NCBI RefSeq assembly: GCF_031583025.1
Contig: NZ_CP134062.1
Coordinates: 2,418,001 to 2,482,000, forward strand
Reading direction: 5' to 3'
Source: Mycobacterium sp. Z3061
GTDB taxonomy: Bacteria; Actinomycetota; Actinomycetes; Mycobacteriales; Mycobacteriaceae
Length of the DNA: 64,000 bases
The notes under the pieces are model-generated. The model was not told where the DNA came from. It did no database searches and was given only the letters and a program-made list of their open reading frames with translations. Below, piece after piece: positions 39,354 to 52,700 of the stretch. Each line of letters opens with the position of its first letter. Positions within the stretch are counted from its first letter, which is position 1. Both the position numbers and the translations under genes were made by a program.

Positions 39354-39374
39354 AGATCGGAAGAGCACACGTCT
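39354..39374 (+). other. Illumina TruSeq adapter left in the assembly
   Basis: Same 21 bases as at 6452 (starts AGATCGGAAGAGCACACGTC), read in frame as EIGRAHV. Complete PGRS codons end with one orphan base before the adapter and resume in full codons right after it, so genuine sequence of unknown length is missing at this join. Confidence 0.98.
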
Positions 39375-42300
39375 GGCACGGGTGGCGCGGGCGCGTCCGG
39401 TGTCGGCCACGCGGACGACGGCGGTCAGGGCGGTAAGGGCGGCTCGGGCGGTCAGGCCGGGACCGGTGGTGCCGGCAGCACCGCAGGGGCCGCGGGCGTC
39501 GGTGGGCGCGGCGGCCAGGGCGGCGCGGGTGGCGCGGGTGATGTGGGTATCGACGCTGCTCCCGGTACCAACACCGGGGGCACCGGCTACGCCGGTGGTC
39601 AGGGTGGCCTCGGCGGTGACGGCGGCGGCACGGGCGCCGGTGGTGTCAACGGCACCGGAGGTCAGGGTGGCCAGGGCGGTGTGGGCGGTCAGGGCGGTGC
39701 TGGTGGCTCCGGCGTCGGCCTCGGGGTTCAGGGCGGAGCGGGCGGTACCGGCGGGGCCGGCGGTCACGCAGGCGGTGGCGGCCAGGCCGGCACCGGTGGT
39801 TCCGGCGGCGGCGTGGGCGCCTCGGGCACCGGCGGTACGGGCGGCACGGGCGGTGCGGGTGGCGCCGGTGACAGCGGCGGCAACGCCGCACCTGGGACCA
39901 ATGTCGGCGGCACCGGCTTCGCAGGTGGCGTCGGAGGGGCCGGCGGCGCCGGCGGTGACACCGGTGCTGGCGGTGTCAACGGCACTGGCGGCCGCGGCGG
40001 CCAGGGCGGTGTCGGAGGTCAAGGCGGCACCGGTGGATCGGGAGTCGGTCTTGGTGTGGTGGGTGGCGCCGGTGGTACCGGCGGCACCGGTGGTCATGCC
40101 GGTACCGGCGGCCAGGCCGGCGCCGGCGGCCTCGGCGGCGGGACGGGCGCCGCGGGTAACGGCGGCACGGGCGGTCAGGGCGGCTCGGGTGGTGCCGGTG
40201 ACGTCGGTAGCAACGCCGCTCCCGGCAGCAACACCGGCGGCACGGGTTTCGCGGGTGGGCAGGGAGGTAGCGGAGGCGCCGGCGGCGGCTCCGGCGCGGG
40301 TGGTGTCAACGGCACCGGCGGTCAAGGTGGTCAGGGCGGCACGGGTGGCCAGGGTGGCTCCGGTGGTTCCGGGGTCGGCCTCGGCGTCGCCGGCGGCAAG
40401 GGTGGCACCGGGGGCGCGGGCGGACAAGCGGGTGCGGGGGGTCAGGCCGGGGCCGGTGGTCTCGGCGGTGGCGTGGGTGCTGCGGGTACCGGTGGTACCG
40501 GCGGTCAGGGCGGCTCGGGTGGTGCCGGTGACGTCGGTAGCAACGCTGCGCCCGGCACCAACACCGGCGGCACGGGTTTCGCGGGTGGGCAGGGTGGTAG
40601 TGGCGGCGCCGGCGGCGGCTCCGGCGCGGGTGGTGTCAATGGCACCGGCGGTCAGGGTGGCCAGGGCGGGACGGGCGGTAAGGGTGGCACCGGCGGTTCC
40701 GGTGCGGGATTGGGCGTGGCCGGCGGTAAGGGCGGCACCGGCGGCGCCGGGGGCCAGGCCGGCACTGGCGGGTCCGCCGGAGCCGGCGGCACAGGCGGTG
40801 GCGCCGGCGCGGCGGGCGCAGGTGGTACCGGCGGGCAGGGTGGCACCGGCGGCGACGCCGGCGCCAACACCGGTACGGTCCTCGCCGGCAGCAAAGGACT
40901 CACGGGCTTGGCAGGCGGTGCCGGCGGTAACGGTGGCGCTGGCGGCAGCACCTCCGCCGGGGGCGTCAACGGCATCGGCGGTGCCGGCGGTAACGGCGGT
41001 ACCGGTGGCACCGGTGGCACCGGCGGGTCCGGCGTCGGCTTCCAGATGGCGGGCGGCACCGGAGGCACCGGCGGTGCCGGCGGCAATGCCGGCACCGGCG
41101 GTCAGGCAGGCAGCGGCGGGACCGGTGGCGGCAACGGAGTGGCAGGCAACGGCGGCACCGGCGGTCAGGGCGGCACCGGCGGTAAGGGCGACGTCGGCGC
41201 GGTCGGCGGGGTCGGCGCCAAGGGCGGCACCGGTTTCGTCGGCGGCGTAGGAGGCCAGGGCGGCGCCGGCGGGAACAGCGCCGGCGGAAACTTCGGCAAG
41301 GGTGGCGCCGGCGGCAACGGTGGTGACGGCGGCGCAGGCGGGGCCGGCGGGTCCGGCGTCAACTTCGGCAAGGCGGGTGGCGCCGGTGGAGACGGCGGCG
41401 CCGGTGGTGCCGCGGGCACGGGCGGTCTGGACGGGACCAACGGGCTGGGCGGCGGCGGCACGCTGACGGCGAATGCCGGCAATGGTGGCAACGGAGGCCA
41501 GGGCGGCCTTGGCGGCAACGGCGACAACGGCGCCGCCGGTTCGGTGGGCGGTAAGGGCGGCAACGGTTTCGCCGGTGGGGCGGGCGGTAACGGTGGTGTC
41601 GGCGGGGCCAGCGGTGCCGGTGGCATCAACGGCAGTGGCGGCAGCGCCGGCAGTGGCGGCGCAGGCGGTAGCGGCGGCAACGGCGGCACCGGCGTCGGCT
41701 ACGGTCTCGCCGGCGGCGCGGGCGGCGACGGTGGTGTGGGCGGCAATGCCGGCACGGCCGGCACTGCCGGTGGCGGCGGCACCGGCGGTAACAGTGGAAC
41801 TGCCGGCAACGGCGGTGCAGGTGGCGCTGGTGGCAGCGGTGGCAACGGTGACGTCGGCACCAACGGCACCGGCGGCGGAACCAACGGTGGGACAGGACTC
41901 GCGGGCGGCGCCGGCGGCAAGGGCGGCGCGGGCGGCAACACGGTTTCCGGCGGCACCAATGGGGCCGGCGGCGCAGGCGGCAGCGGCGGCGACGGCGGCA
42001 CCGGTGGCAAAGGCGGCACCGGCGTCGGATATGGCGTCGATGGCGGTAAAGGCGGCGACGGCGGTGCCGGTGGCAACGCCGGAGCCGGTGGCGCCAGCGG
42101 CACCGGGGGCAGCAACGGCGGAAACGGAAACTTCGGCAACGGTGGTAAGGGCGGTGCTGGTGGCACCGGCGGCAACGGCGACATCGGAACCACCGGCGAC
42201 CCCGGCAGCAAGGGCTTCCTGGGTCACGCCGGCGGCACCGGCGGCAAGGGCGGTGCGGGCGGCAACAGTGGCAGCGGTGGCAACAACGGCGTCGGCGGCG

Positions 42301-42574
42301 TCGGTGGCGACGGCGGCGAGGGCGGCCAAGGTGGCCAGGGCGGTACCGGACTGGGCCTGGCCGTCGACGGTGGCGAGGGCGGTCAGGGCGGTGCCGGCGG
42401 CACCGCCGGGGCCGGTGGCGCGAGCGGCTCCGGTGGCGCCGGCGGCGGCACCGGGAACTTCGGCAACGGCGGCAAGGGTGGCCAGGGCGGCACCGGTGGC
42501 GACGGCGGCCTGGGTAACACCGGCAGCGCCGGCAACCAGGGCAACCAGGGCCACGCCGGCGGCGCCGGCGGCAA

Positions 42575-42576
42575 GG
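42575..42576 (+). other. Frame break in the PE_PGRS gene (one G probably missing)
   Basis: The glycine frame reads GGAGG up to GGC AAG and then turns to [10 protein letters not shown] and a stop at 42611. Inserting one G after AAGG restores [16 protein letters not shown]. The shortened repeat period here supports a deletion rather than a genuine gene end. Confidence 0.7.
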
Positions 42577-44502
42577 CGGCGCCGGCGGCGGCAGCGGCAC
42601 GGGAGGAGTGAACGGTAGCGGCGGCACCGGTGGCACCGGGGGCAAGGGCGGTACCGGCGGCGACGGCGGCAACGGCGTCGGGTTCAGCGGCAACGGTGGC
42701 AAAGGCGGCACGGGCGGCTTCGGCGGCGCCGCCGGTGCTGGCGGAGCCGCGGGCTCTGGAGGTAGCGGCGGTTCCATCGGTACCGCAGGCGCGGGTGGCG
42801 TCGGCGGCGACGGCGGCAATGGTGGCAACGGCAGCATCGGCACCACCGGCATCAACGGCGTCCCCGGCAACGTCGGAGGCACCGGTGGCGGCGGTGGTGG
42901 CGGCGGCGAAGGCGGCCAGGGCGGACAGGGTGGCAGTACCACCGCGGGCGGTGTCAACGGCAGCGGCGGCAACGGCGGCAAGGGCGGCAGAGGGGGCCAG
43001 GGCGGCTTCGGCGGCACCGGATCGGCCAGTAACGACGGTGGCGCCGGTGGCGCGGGAGGTCAGGGTGGCGCCGCCGGCGCAGCCGGCGCCGTCGGAACCG
43101 GCGGTGGCGGCGGCAAGACCGGCAATGTCGGCATTGGCGGCAACGGCGGAATAGGCGGAACCGGCGGTGCCGGTGGCGCCGGCACCAACGGTGGAGCGAA
43201 CCTGAACGGCCTGAGTGGCGGCAAAGGTGGTGCCGGCGGCACGGGCGGCGCCGGCGGCGCCAGCGCTGCCGGCGGGTTCAACGGCAACGGCGGTGCCGGC
43301 GGCAGCGGTGGCAGCGGCGGCAGCGGCGGCGCCGGCGGCGCCGGTGTCGGACAGAACGGTGCGAACGGTGGCGCCGGAGGTGACGGCGGCAACGCAGGTA
43401 ACGGCGGCGCGGCCGGCACCGGCGGTACGGGCGGCAGCAACGGCCTCAACGGCGTCGGCGGCAACGGCGGCACGGGCGGGACCGGCGGCACGGGCGGCCA
43501 GACGGTGAGCGGCCCCGCCAAGGGTGGTAGCGGGGGCCAGGGCGGCGCCGGCGGGGCGAACTTCGGAGGCTACGGCGGCGGGACCGCTGGGTCTGGCGGC
43601 ACCGGCGGTACCGGTGGGACTGGCGGTGCAGGTGCCACGGGCTTGCTGAACCAGAACGGTGGGGCGGGCGGCACCGGCGGTGACGGTGGAAAGGGTGGCG
43701 CGGGCGGCCAGAGCTTTGCGGTGGGCGGCGCCAACGGTAACGGCGGCACCGGCGGCAACGGCGGCAACGGCGGCGCCGGCGGCGACGCCGGCCTCACCTC
43801 CGGGCAGAACGGCTCCTCCGGTGGTAACGGCGGCACCGGGGGCAAGTCGGGGACCGGTGGCGCGGCAGGCACGGGCGGAACCGGCGGCAGCAACGGCAAC
43901 AACGGTGCCGGCGGGACCGGTGGCAACGGCGGCAAGGGCGCAGCGGGTGTCACCAACCCGGCGGGCGGCACCAACGGCGGCAGCGGTGGCAGCGGCGGCG
44001 TCGGCGGCGCCAACAGCGGCGGCTTCGGCGGCGGTTCGGGCGGGGCGGGTGGCACTGGCGGCACCGGCGGTGCGGGTGGCACCGGCGGGAACGGCGGCCT
44101 CAACCAAGCCGGCTTCGCCGGCGGGACCGGCGGCGTGGGCGGCACCGGCGGCGCCGGCGGCAACAACAGCGCTGTCGGCGGAATCAACGGCAACGGCGGG
44201 GCCGGCGGCAACGGTGGAGCCGGCGGGACCGGCGGCAATGCGGGTACGACCTCCGGCCAGAATGCCTCCAACGGCGGCCAGGGCGGAGACGGCGGAGCAG
44301 CCGGCACCGGCGGTGTGGTGGGTACCGGAGGCGCCGGCGGCGCTAATGGTCTCAATGGCGTAGGCGGCGCCGGAGGCGCCGGTGGCAACGGTGCCGCGGG
44401 CTCCACGAACCCGTTCGGTGGCACAAACGGCGGCGCTGGCGGCGCCGGCGGGCGCGGTGGTGACTCGGTCGGCGGGTTCGGTGGCGGCGGCGGTGGCGCC
44501 GG

Positions 44503-44504
44503 CG
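44503..44504 (+). other. Frame break in the PE_PGRS gene (one G probably missing)
   Basis: Upstream reads GGGGGAG in one phase; beyond this point the glycine-rich reading [15 protein letters not shown] is in the next phase. One added G (GGC GGT CTC GGT) joins them. Confidence 0.7.
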
Positions 44505-46799
44505 TCTCGGTGGCAACGGCGGCGCGGGTGGCACCGGGCCGACCGGCGCCGTCAACCAGCCGGGCTACGACGGCGGCATCGGCGGCAACGGCGGTACCGG
44601 CGGGGCGGGCGGCAACGCTACTAACGGCGGAGTCAACGGCTTGGGCGGCAAGGGTGGCAACGGCGGAAATGGTGGCACCGGCGGCAACGGTGGCGCCGGA
44701 TCCGTTCAGGCTGGCCTGCCGGGCGCCAACGGCGGGGCCGGTGGCGACTCCGGCGTCGGTGGCGCGTCCGGGACCGGCGGCAATGGCGGCGGCAACGGCA
44801 GCAATGGCATCGCCGGCAATGGCGGCAAAGGCGGCACCGGCGGCGTGGGCGACACGATCCGAGGCATGGACGGCGGTAAGGGCGGCGCCGGCGGGGCCGG
44901 CGGCAACAACGTCGCGGGCTTCGGCGGCGGGGCCGCCGGTAACGGTGGCGATGGCGGCACCGGCGGCGCGGGCGGTAGTGGCCGTAACGGTGGCACTGAC
45001 GAGGCCGGCATCGCCGGTGGCAACGGAGGTCAGGGCGGGACCGGCGGCGCCGGCGGCAACAGCCTGGCTACCGGAGCAAACGGCAGCGGCGGCCAGGGCG
45101 GTAATGGCGGCGTCGGCGGCCAAGCGGGGAATTCCGGCAACGCCTCGGGCGGACAGGTTGGAAAACAGGGCGGCCAAGGCGGCAACGGCGGCGATGCCGG
45201 CTTCGGCGGTGCCGCCGGCACCGGCGGCATCGGCGGCAGCAATGGCAGTAACGGCACCGGTGGCAATGGTGGTGCCGGTGGCACCGGCGGCCTGGGCGGC
45301 CAGACGACGAGTTTCAGCACGCCGGGCGGCAAGGGCGGCACTGGTGGCAATGGCGGTAACAACCTAGGCGGCTTCTTTGGCGGTGCCGCGGGCAACGGCG
45401 GCGCCGGCGGCAATGGCGGGGTCGGCGGCGACGGCGCTACCGGGGCTGCATTAAGCCAGCCGGGTAACGGGAACAACGGCGTCAATGCCGGTGCCGGCGG
45501 CGACGGCGGTTCCGGCGGTGCGGGCGGCATCAGCCGCGCCGGCGGCGCCAACGGCAACGGCGGTGTCGGTGGCAATGGTGGCGCCGGTGGCGTCGGTGGT
45601 CACGGTTCCGCCGGCCTCTTCTATCAGATCGTCGGCAGCTCGATCCAGTACTACGCCGGCGGAAATGGTGCGAACGGCGGTGCGGGCGGCGCAGCCGGGG
45701 CTGGTGGAGCAGCCGGAAACGGCCCCGGCGCAGCGGGATTGGTTGGCGCCAACGGCACCGGCGGCGTCGGCGGCATGGGCGGCAACGGCGGCGCGGGAGC
45801 GTCCGGACTGAATAACGCCATCCCGCTCGTTCCTGCCGGAACCGGTGGCAATGGCGGTAACGGCGGCGCCGGCGGAGCGGGTATCGGCGGCGTCGGCGGG
45901 GGGAACGGCGGGGTCGGCGGCGCCGGCGGTATCGGCGGCACCGGTGGGGACGCACTGAGCCTGACCAGCGGCCCCGGTGGCACCGGCGGCATCGGCGGCA
46001 AGGGCGGTGGCGCGGTCGACGGTGGCACCGGTGGCGCCGGCGGCGTCGGAGGCCAGGGCGGCACCGGTGGCATCGGCACCGACAGCAGCAGCCAGTTCGG
46101 CGCGACGAAGGGCGGCACCGGCGGCACGGGCGGAAACGGAGGCGTCGGCGGCAATGCCATTGGCGGAGGCAACGCGGGTGTGGGCGGCGCCGGTGGGACC
46201 GGCGGCACCGGTGGCAAGGGTGGCTCAGCCACCGGCATCTTCGGCGGTGACGCCGCTGACGGCGGCGACGGCGGCACGGGCGGTGGTTCTGGCGGCGGTG
46301 GCAACGCAACCGGCGGCGGCAACGGCGGTGCCAGCGGCACCGGAGGAATGGGTGGCACCGGAGGCGACGGAGGCGCTGGAAACGGCAAGGGTGGCAACGG
46401 CGGCAACGGTGGCCTCGGCCAGCGGGCGGGCACCGGCGGCAACGCAGACGGCGTCGGTAACGGCGGCGGTGGCGGCGTCGGTGGTACGGGCGGCACCGGC
46501 GGCACGGGCGGAGCCGGCTCCACCGGAGGAAACGGCGGACAGGGTGGCAACGGCAACGAAGGCGGCAACGCTGGTAACGCGACCGGTACCGGTGTTGGCG
46601 GCAACGGGGGTAAGGGCGGCAACGCCGGCAACGGCGGCAACGGCGGCAACGGCACCAACTTCCCGGGTTCCGGCGGCGCTTCCGGTGGCTCCGGCGGCGG
46701 CGGCGGCAACGGCGGTTCCCCGCTCGGCGTGAACGGCGGCTCGGGAGGACCCGGCACGCCGGGCAAGGCCGGAACGCAGGGACTCTGAGAGTTGATTCG

Positions 46800-49700
46800 A
46801 TGAACTTCTTCGTATTCCCGCCCGAGATCAACTCCGCCCGGATTCTTTCCGGTGCGGGGGCGGTCCCGCTGCTGGAGGCCGCGGCGGCTTGGGAAGGGCT
46901 GTCCGCGGAGTTGGCCTCGGCGGCGGCATCTTTCGGCTCGGTGACTTCCGGGCTGGCCGGTGGCGGGTGGCAGGGCCCGGCATCGATGGCCATGACGGCG
47001 GTGGCCACCGACTATGCGGGATGGCTGGGCGCGGCCGGCGCGCAAGCCGAGCAGGCGGCCAGCCAGGCGCGGATGGCCGCGGCCGTCTTCGAGGCCACGC
47101 TTGCCGCGACCGTCGATCCGGCGATCATCGCCGCGAATCGCGCTCAGCTGGTAGCGCTGGTCGGGTCAAACTTGTTCGGGCAGAACGCACATGGCATCGC
47201 CGCGACTGAAGCCGAATACGAGCTGATGTGGGCCCAGGACGTGGCCGCGATGTTCGGCTACCACGGCGGGGCATCGCAGATCGTCTCTGCGCTTTCACCT
47301 TTCACCCAGCCGCTGCAGAATCTGGCCGGGCTGCCCAGTCTGGCGGCCTCGGCGTCCGCCCTGGCCGCCCCCACCCTCGACGCGCTCAACGTGGGCGTGG
47401 GTAACGTCGGCTCGTCCAACATCGGGGTGGGGAACCTGGGCAGCTTCAATGTGGGTGTCGGCAACGCCGGTGACCGAAATTTCGGCTTCGGCAACACGGG
47501 CAACGGGAATTTCGGCTTCGGGCTGACCGGTGACAACCGCATCGGATTCGGCAGCACCTATATCAGTATCGGCAGTTCGGCTTTCGGTCTGGGCGGGCTG
47601 AATTCCGGCAGCGGAAACGTGGGGTTGTTCAACTCCGGCACCGGAAACGTCGGATTCTTCAACTCCGGCGCCGGCAACTTCGGCATCGGCAACTCGGGGC
47701 TGGACAACACCGGATTGTTCAACGCCGGCGCGTTCAACGTCGGCAGCGTCAATACGGGTGCATGGAACACCGGCGGTTTCAACCCGGGCAACACCAACAC
47801 CGGTTGGTTCAACAGCGGAAATGTCAACACCGGGGCGTTCAACTTTGGAAACATGAACAACGGCCTGTTCAACACCGGCTCCTGGAACAACGGGGTGTTC
47901 CAAGCCGGAGTTGGCCAGGGCAGCCTCCACATTCCGATCATCACGCCCGACCTGACACTGCCACCGCTCGAGATCCCGTCGATCTCGGTACCAGGTTTCG
48001 CACTACCGCCAATCACTGTGCCCTCGTTGACAATTCCGGCATCGACTACTCCGGCGGGTATTACGGTGAGCGGCTTCGGTCTCCCGCCGATCACGGTGCC
48101 GTCGTTGAGCATTCCGGCGTCGACTACGCCGGCCGGGATCACGGTCAGCGGCTTCGACCTGCCGCCGATCAGTCTGCCGCCGTTGACGATTCCGTCGTTC
48201 ACGATCCCCGCGGGCATCAACGTGGGCGCATTCGATCTGCCCCGGCTGACCATTCCGTCGATCACCACTCCGGCGATCACCACACCCCCGGGAATCGCGG
48301 TGAGTGGCTTCGGCCTACCTCCGCTGAGCATTCCGCCGATCTCCATCCCGTCGCTGACGATCTCCGAGGGCATCAGTTTCGGTGGGTTCGATCTGCCTCA
48401 GTTGACCATCCCGTCGATCGACATCCCGTCGATCACGCTTCCGGGTATCGAGTTGGGGGCGTTCAACTTACCGCGGCTGACGATCCCGTCGCTCGCCATT
48501 CCGCCGATCACCATTCCGGGCGGAATCACGCTGGGCGCGTTCAACCTGCCCCAGTTGACCATCCCCTCGATCACCGTCGGAAGCATTCCTGTCGGGAGCT
48601 TCACGACACCACCATTGAACCTTTCGAACATCTCCGTGACGCTGCCGGCGTCGCCGCCGTTACCGCTGATTCTGTTCATCCCCAACAACGTATTCTGGCT
48701 GACTACGGGGGTATCAGGAGTCTGGCCGCAGTTCGGTGGCGGTGTGACCACCCCGGGCAGTCCTCCGACCTCCGGCGGTCCTCCCGCCTACGTCATCCTC
48801 GGCCCGGCCACCATCACCGGCGTCGGTGTCAACATCCCGTCGCTGACCATCGGTGGTTTCAACCTCCCCGAACTGACCACGCCCCCCATCACCGTCCCGC
48901 CTATCAATGTCGGCGGGTTCATGCTGCCGGAGATCAAGACGCCGGCGATCACGACGCAGGCGATCACGATCGACCCGATCAAGGCGGCTGACTTCACACT
49001 GCCGAAGATTGTGACGCCGCCGTTCAGCACCCCGCCGATCACGATCGATCCGATCCGGTTGGGCGCGTTCTCGCTGCCGCTGATCGTGACGCCCGCGATC
49101 ACGACCCCACCGATCACGATCGATTCGATCGCGGCAGCTGGATTTGTCCTGCCGCAACTCAGCATCCCGTCGGTCACGATTCCGCCGATCACCATCGACC
49201 CGATCGGCTTGAGTGCCTTCAACCTCCCCGCGATCACGACTCCGGCGATCACGACTCCACCGCTGTCGATCGATCCGATCAGGTTGGGCGGCTTCGCCTT
49301 ACCGCAGATCAGCACTCCGGCGTTGACGACTCCGGTATTCACGATTCCGTCTGTCGGGTTGGGTGGGTTTGAGCTGCCGCAGATTACGACGCCTGCGTTG
49401 ACGACGCCGGTGTTCACGATTCCCTCGATCGGGTTGGGGGCGTTTGGGACTCCGGCGTTGACGGTGCCGAGTATTCATTTGCCGAGCACGGTGATTGCCG
49501 AAGTGGCGATCCCGGGTGGTCCGGGGTATTTCAACACCAGTGTGGCGCCGTCGTCGGGGTTCTTTAATTCTGGTGCTGGTGGTAACTCCGGTTTCGGCAA
49601 TTATGGGTCGGGGTTGTCGGGGTGGTTGAACTCGAATGTGGCTGGGCTGGCGGGTAATACCGGTGGCACGGGTGTGGTGAGTGTGGGTAGTGCGGTGTCG

Positions 49701-52700
49701 GGGTGGGTGCACACGGCGTTGTCGCCGGAGTCGTTGGCGACCGGGGTGAATCGGGTGTTGGCCAATGTGGGGGCCGGCAATGTGGGGGTGGGCAATCTCG
49801 GTAGTGCCAATGTGGGTGCGGCGAATCTGGGTGACTTCAACCTGGGGGCGGGCAATGTCGGGGTCGGCAACTTTGGGTTGGGCAACACCGGCAGCGCAAA
49901 CATCGGCTTTGGGCTCAGCGGTGATCACCGCATCGGGGTGGGCGGCACGTATGTCACTGTGGGTGCCGCTGGTGGGGTGGAGTCGTTCGCTTGGGGTGGG
50001 TTGAACTCGGGCAGTGGGAATCTCGGCCTGTTCAACTCCGGTACTGACAATGTGGGGTTGTTCAATTCGGGGTCGGGGAACTTCGGGATCGGCAACACCG
50101 GGGTGGGGAATACGGGGTTGTTCAACGCGGGGTCGTTGAACTGGGGTGTGTTCGATGGGGGTGTGGGCAATGTCGGGTTGTTCAACACGGGCAGTTTCAA
50201 TACGGGCAGTTTCAATCCGGGGTCGTTTAACACCGGTGGTTTCAATGTGGGGGATACCAACACCGGGTGGTTCAACGGTGGGAATGTCAATACCGGGGTG
50301 TTGAACTTCGGGGACATGAATAACGGGGTGTTGAACACGGGTTCGTGGAATAACGGGGTGTTGCTGGCGGGGGTGGGTCAGGGCAGTGTGCATGTGGGGG
50401 TGGTGATTCCGGATGTGACGTTGCCGCCGTTGCAGGTGCCGTCGATTGCGGTGCCGGGGTTCGGGTTGCCGCCGGTCACGGTGCCCTCGATCTCGATTCC
50501 GGCGTCGAGTACTCCGGCGGGGATCACGGTGGGTGGGTTCGGGTTGCCGCCGATCACGTTGCCCTCGTTGAGCATTCCGGCCTCGAGTACGCCGGCGGGG
50601 ATCACGGTGGGTGGGTTCGGCCTGCCGCCGATCACGGTGCCCTCGATCTCCATCCCGCCGCTCACGATTCCCGCCGGCACCAGCCTGGACGCATTCAATC
50701 TCCCCAAACTGAGCATTCCGTCGATCACCACTCCGCCGATCACCATCCCGGCCGGCATCAATGTCAGCGCTTTCGATCTGCCTCGACTCACTATTCCGTC
50801 GATCGATATTCCGTCGATCACCATCGCGGCCGGCACCAGCCTGGGCGCCTTCGATCTGCCCCAGCTGAGGATTCCGGGGATCGATCTTCCCTCGATCACC
50901 ATCCCCGCCGGTATCACCCTGGGCGCCTTCGACCTGCCACGACTCACCATTCCGCCCATCACAGTCCCGCCGGTCAGCATCCCGTCCGGCACTACCGTGG
51001 GCGGATTCAACCTGCCCCAGCTGACCATTCCGTCATTCACAATCGGCAGCATCACCACCGGCAGCTTCACCACACCCCAAATCGGCCCGCAAGACCTGAC
51101 CCTGACGCTGCCCACGGTGAACGTGCAGTTCGTCGCGTATCTGCCGAACAACATCACTTTCGCATCGACGGGTATTTCCGGCACGTACCCGCAAATCGGT
51201 GGGGGAGTCGTCAATCCCCAAGTCAACAACGGAAATCCGGCCGGAGGGCCCCCCGCCTACATTCAGTTCGGCCCACTCACGATCAGCGGCATCGAGTTCA
51301 GCATTCCGTCGTTCACGATCGGCGGATTCGGCCTTCCCGCGTTGACGACACCCGCCATCACCATCCCGTCGATTGCGGTGCCAGGGTTTGCCCTGCCGGA
51401 ACTCACCACGCCGACGTTCACGACGCCGCCGATCACGATCGATCCGATTGGGGCTGCTGCGTTTACGTTGCCGCAGATAACAACCCCGCCGATCACGACG
51501 CCGCCGATCACCATCAATCCGATTGGCACGGGCGGCTTTACGTTGCCGCAGATCGTGACGCCGCCGATCACCACGCCGCCCATCACGATCGATCCGGTCA
51601 GTCTGGCCAGGTTCGTCCTGCCGGAAATCAGCATTCCGCCAATCACGACTCCGCCGTTGTCAATTGACCCCATCGGTCTGGCTGCTTTCGCGCTGCCTCA
51701 GATCAGCACCCCGGCGTTGATGACGCCGGTGTTCACGATTCCGTCCATCGGCTTGGGTGGGTTTGAGCTGCCGCAGGTCAGTGTGCCGGCGTTGACGACT
51801 CCGGTATTCGCGATTCCGTCTGTCGGGTTGGGTGGGTTTGAGCTGCCGCAGATTACGACGCCTGCGTTGACGACGCCGGTGTTCACGATTCCCTCGATCG
51901 GGTTGGGGGCGTTTGGGACTCCGGCGTTGACGGTGCCGAGTATTCATTTGCCGAGCACGGTGATTGCCGAAGTGGCGATCCCGGGTGGTCCGGGGTATTT
52001 CAACACCAGTGTGGCGCCGTCGTCGGGGTTCTTTAATTCTGGTGCTGGTGGTAACTCCGGTTTCGGCAATTATGGGTCGGGGTTGTCGGGGTGGTTGAAC
52101 TCGAATGTGGCTGGGCTGGCGGGTAATACCGGTGGCACGGGTGTGGTGAGTGTGGGTAGTGCGGTGTCGGGGTGGGTGCACACGGCGTTGTCGCCGGAGT
52201 CGTTGGCGACCGGGGTGAATCGGGTGTTGGCCAATGTGGGGGCCGGCAATGTGGGGGTGGGCAATCTCGGTAGTGCCAATGTGGGTGCGGCGAATCTGGG
52301 TGACTTCAACCTGGGGGCGGGCAATGTCGGGGTCGGCAACTTTGGGTTGGGCAACACCGGCAGCGCAAACATCGGCTTTGGGCTCAGCGGTGATCACCGC
52401 ATCGGGGTGGGCGGCACGTATGTCACTGTGGGTGCCGCTGGTGGGGTGGAGTCGTTCGCTTGGGGTGGGTTGAACTCGGGCAGTGGGAATCTCGGCCTGT
52501 TCAACTCCGGTACTGACAATGTGGGGTTGTTCAATTCGGGGTCGGGGAACTTCGGGATCGGCAACACCGGGGTGGGGAATACGGGGTTGTTCAACGCGGG
52601 GTCGTTGAACTGGGGTGTGTTCGATGGGGGTGTGGGCAATGTCGGGTTGTTCAACACGGGCAGTTTCAATACGGGCAGTTTCAATCCGGGGTCGTTTAAC

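Larger units (their letters stand above)
39312..42612 (+). repeat. 330-bp (110-residue) higher-order tandem repeat in the PGRS region
   Basis: The landmark GGxGTCAAC (Gly-Val-Asn) recurs at 39642, 39972, 40302, 40632 and 40962, exactly 330 bp apart. It recurs in altered form at 41622 (two periods on), 41952, 42279 (327) and 42605 (326). The step of 326 equals 327 minus the one base inferred missing at 42575. Each unit contains a [12 protein letters not shown] segment, a [14 protein letters not shown] segment and [11 protein letters not shown]. Confidence 0.8.
38123..46788 (+). pseudogene. Giant PE_PGRS family protein, reading frame broken three times
   Basis: The PE domain (residues 1-95) begins [10 protein letters not shown] with Pro-Glu at 8-9, followed by the GRPLIGDG linker and LLWGNGG. 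The rest is Gly-rich PGRS. The glycine frame shifts at an embedded Illumina adapter (39354-39374), at about 42575 (one G missing in GGCAAGGCGG) and at about 44503 (one G missing in GGCGTCTCGG). It then runs to the TGA at 46786. Joined, it would be about 2,880 residues, very large for the family. A 330-bp (110-residue) higher-order repeat organises 39.3-42.6 kb. The PPE-MPTR gene starts 11 bp after the stop, so the two form a PE_PGRS-PPE operon, probably for ESX-5 export. The breaks are most likely assembly errors. Confidence 0.85.

Noticed and set aside
39249..42554. A 1,101-codon open frame on the minus strand inside the PE_PGRS gene, and similar long Ala- or Pro-rich frames on both strands
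   Set aside because: Repeated GGC/GGT codons leave all six frames open. Composition is low-complexity, there is no ribosome site, and the PE domain and stop fit only the + strand gene.
42605..42611. True C-terminus of the PE_PGRS gene at 42611
   Set aside because: The final residues [10 protein letters not shown] are off-frame; the next phase continues the same repeat, and the unit length is one base short.
39300..46780. CRISPR array
   Set aside because: Short repeats are coding Gly-Gly-X triplets without unique spacers of constant length.
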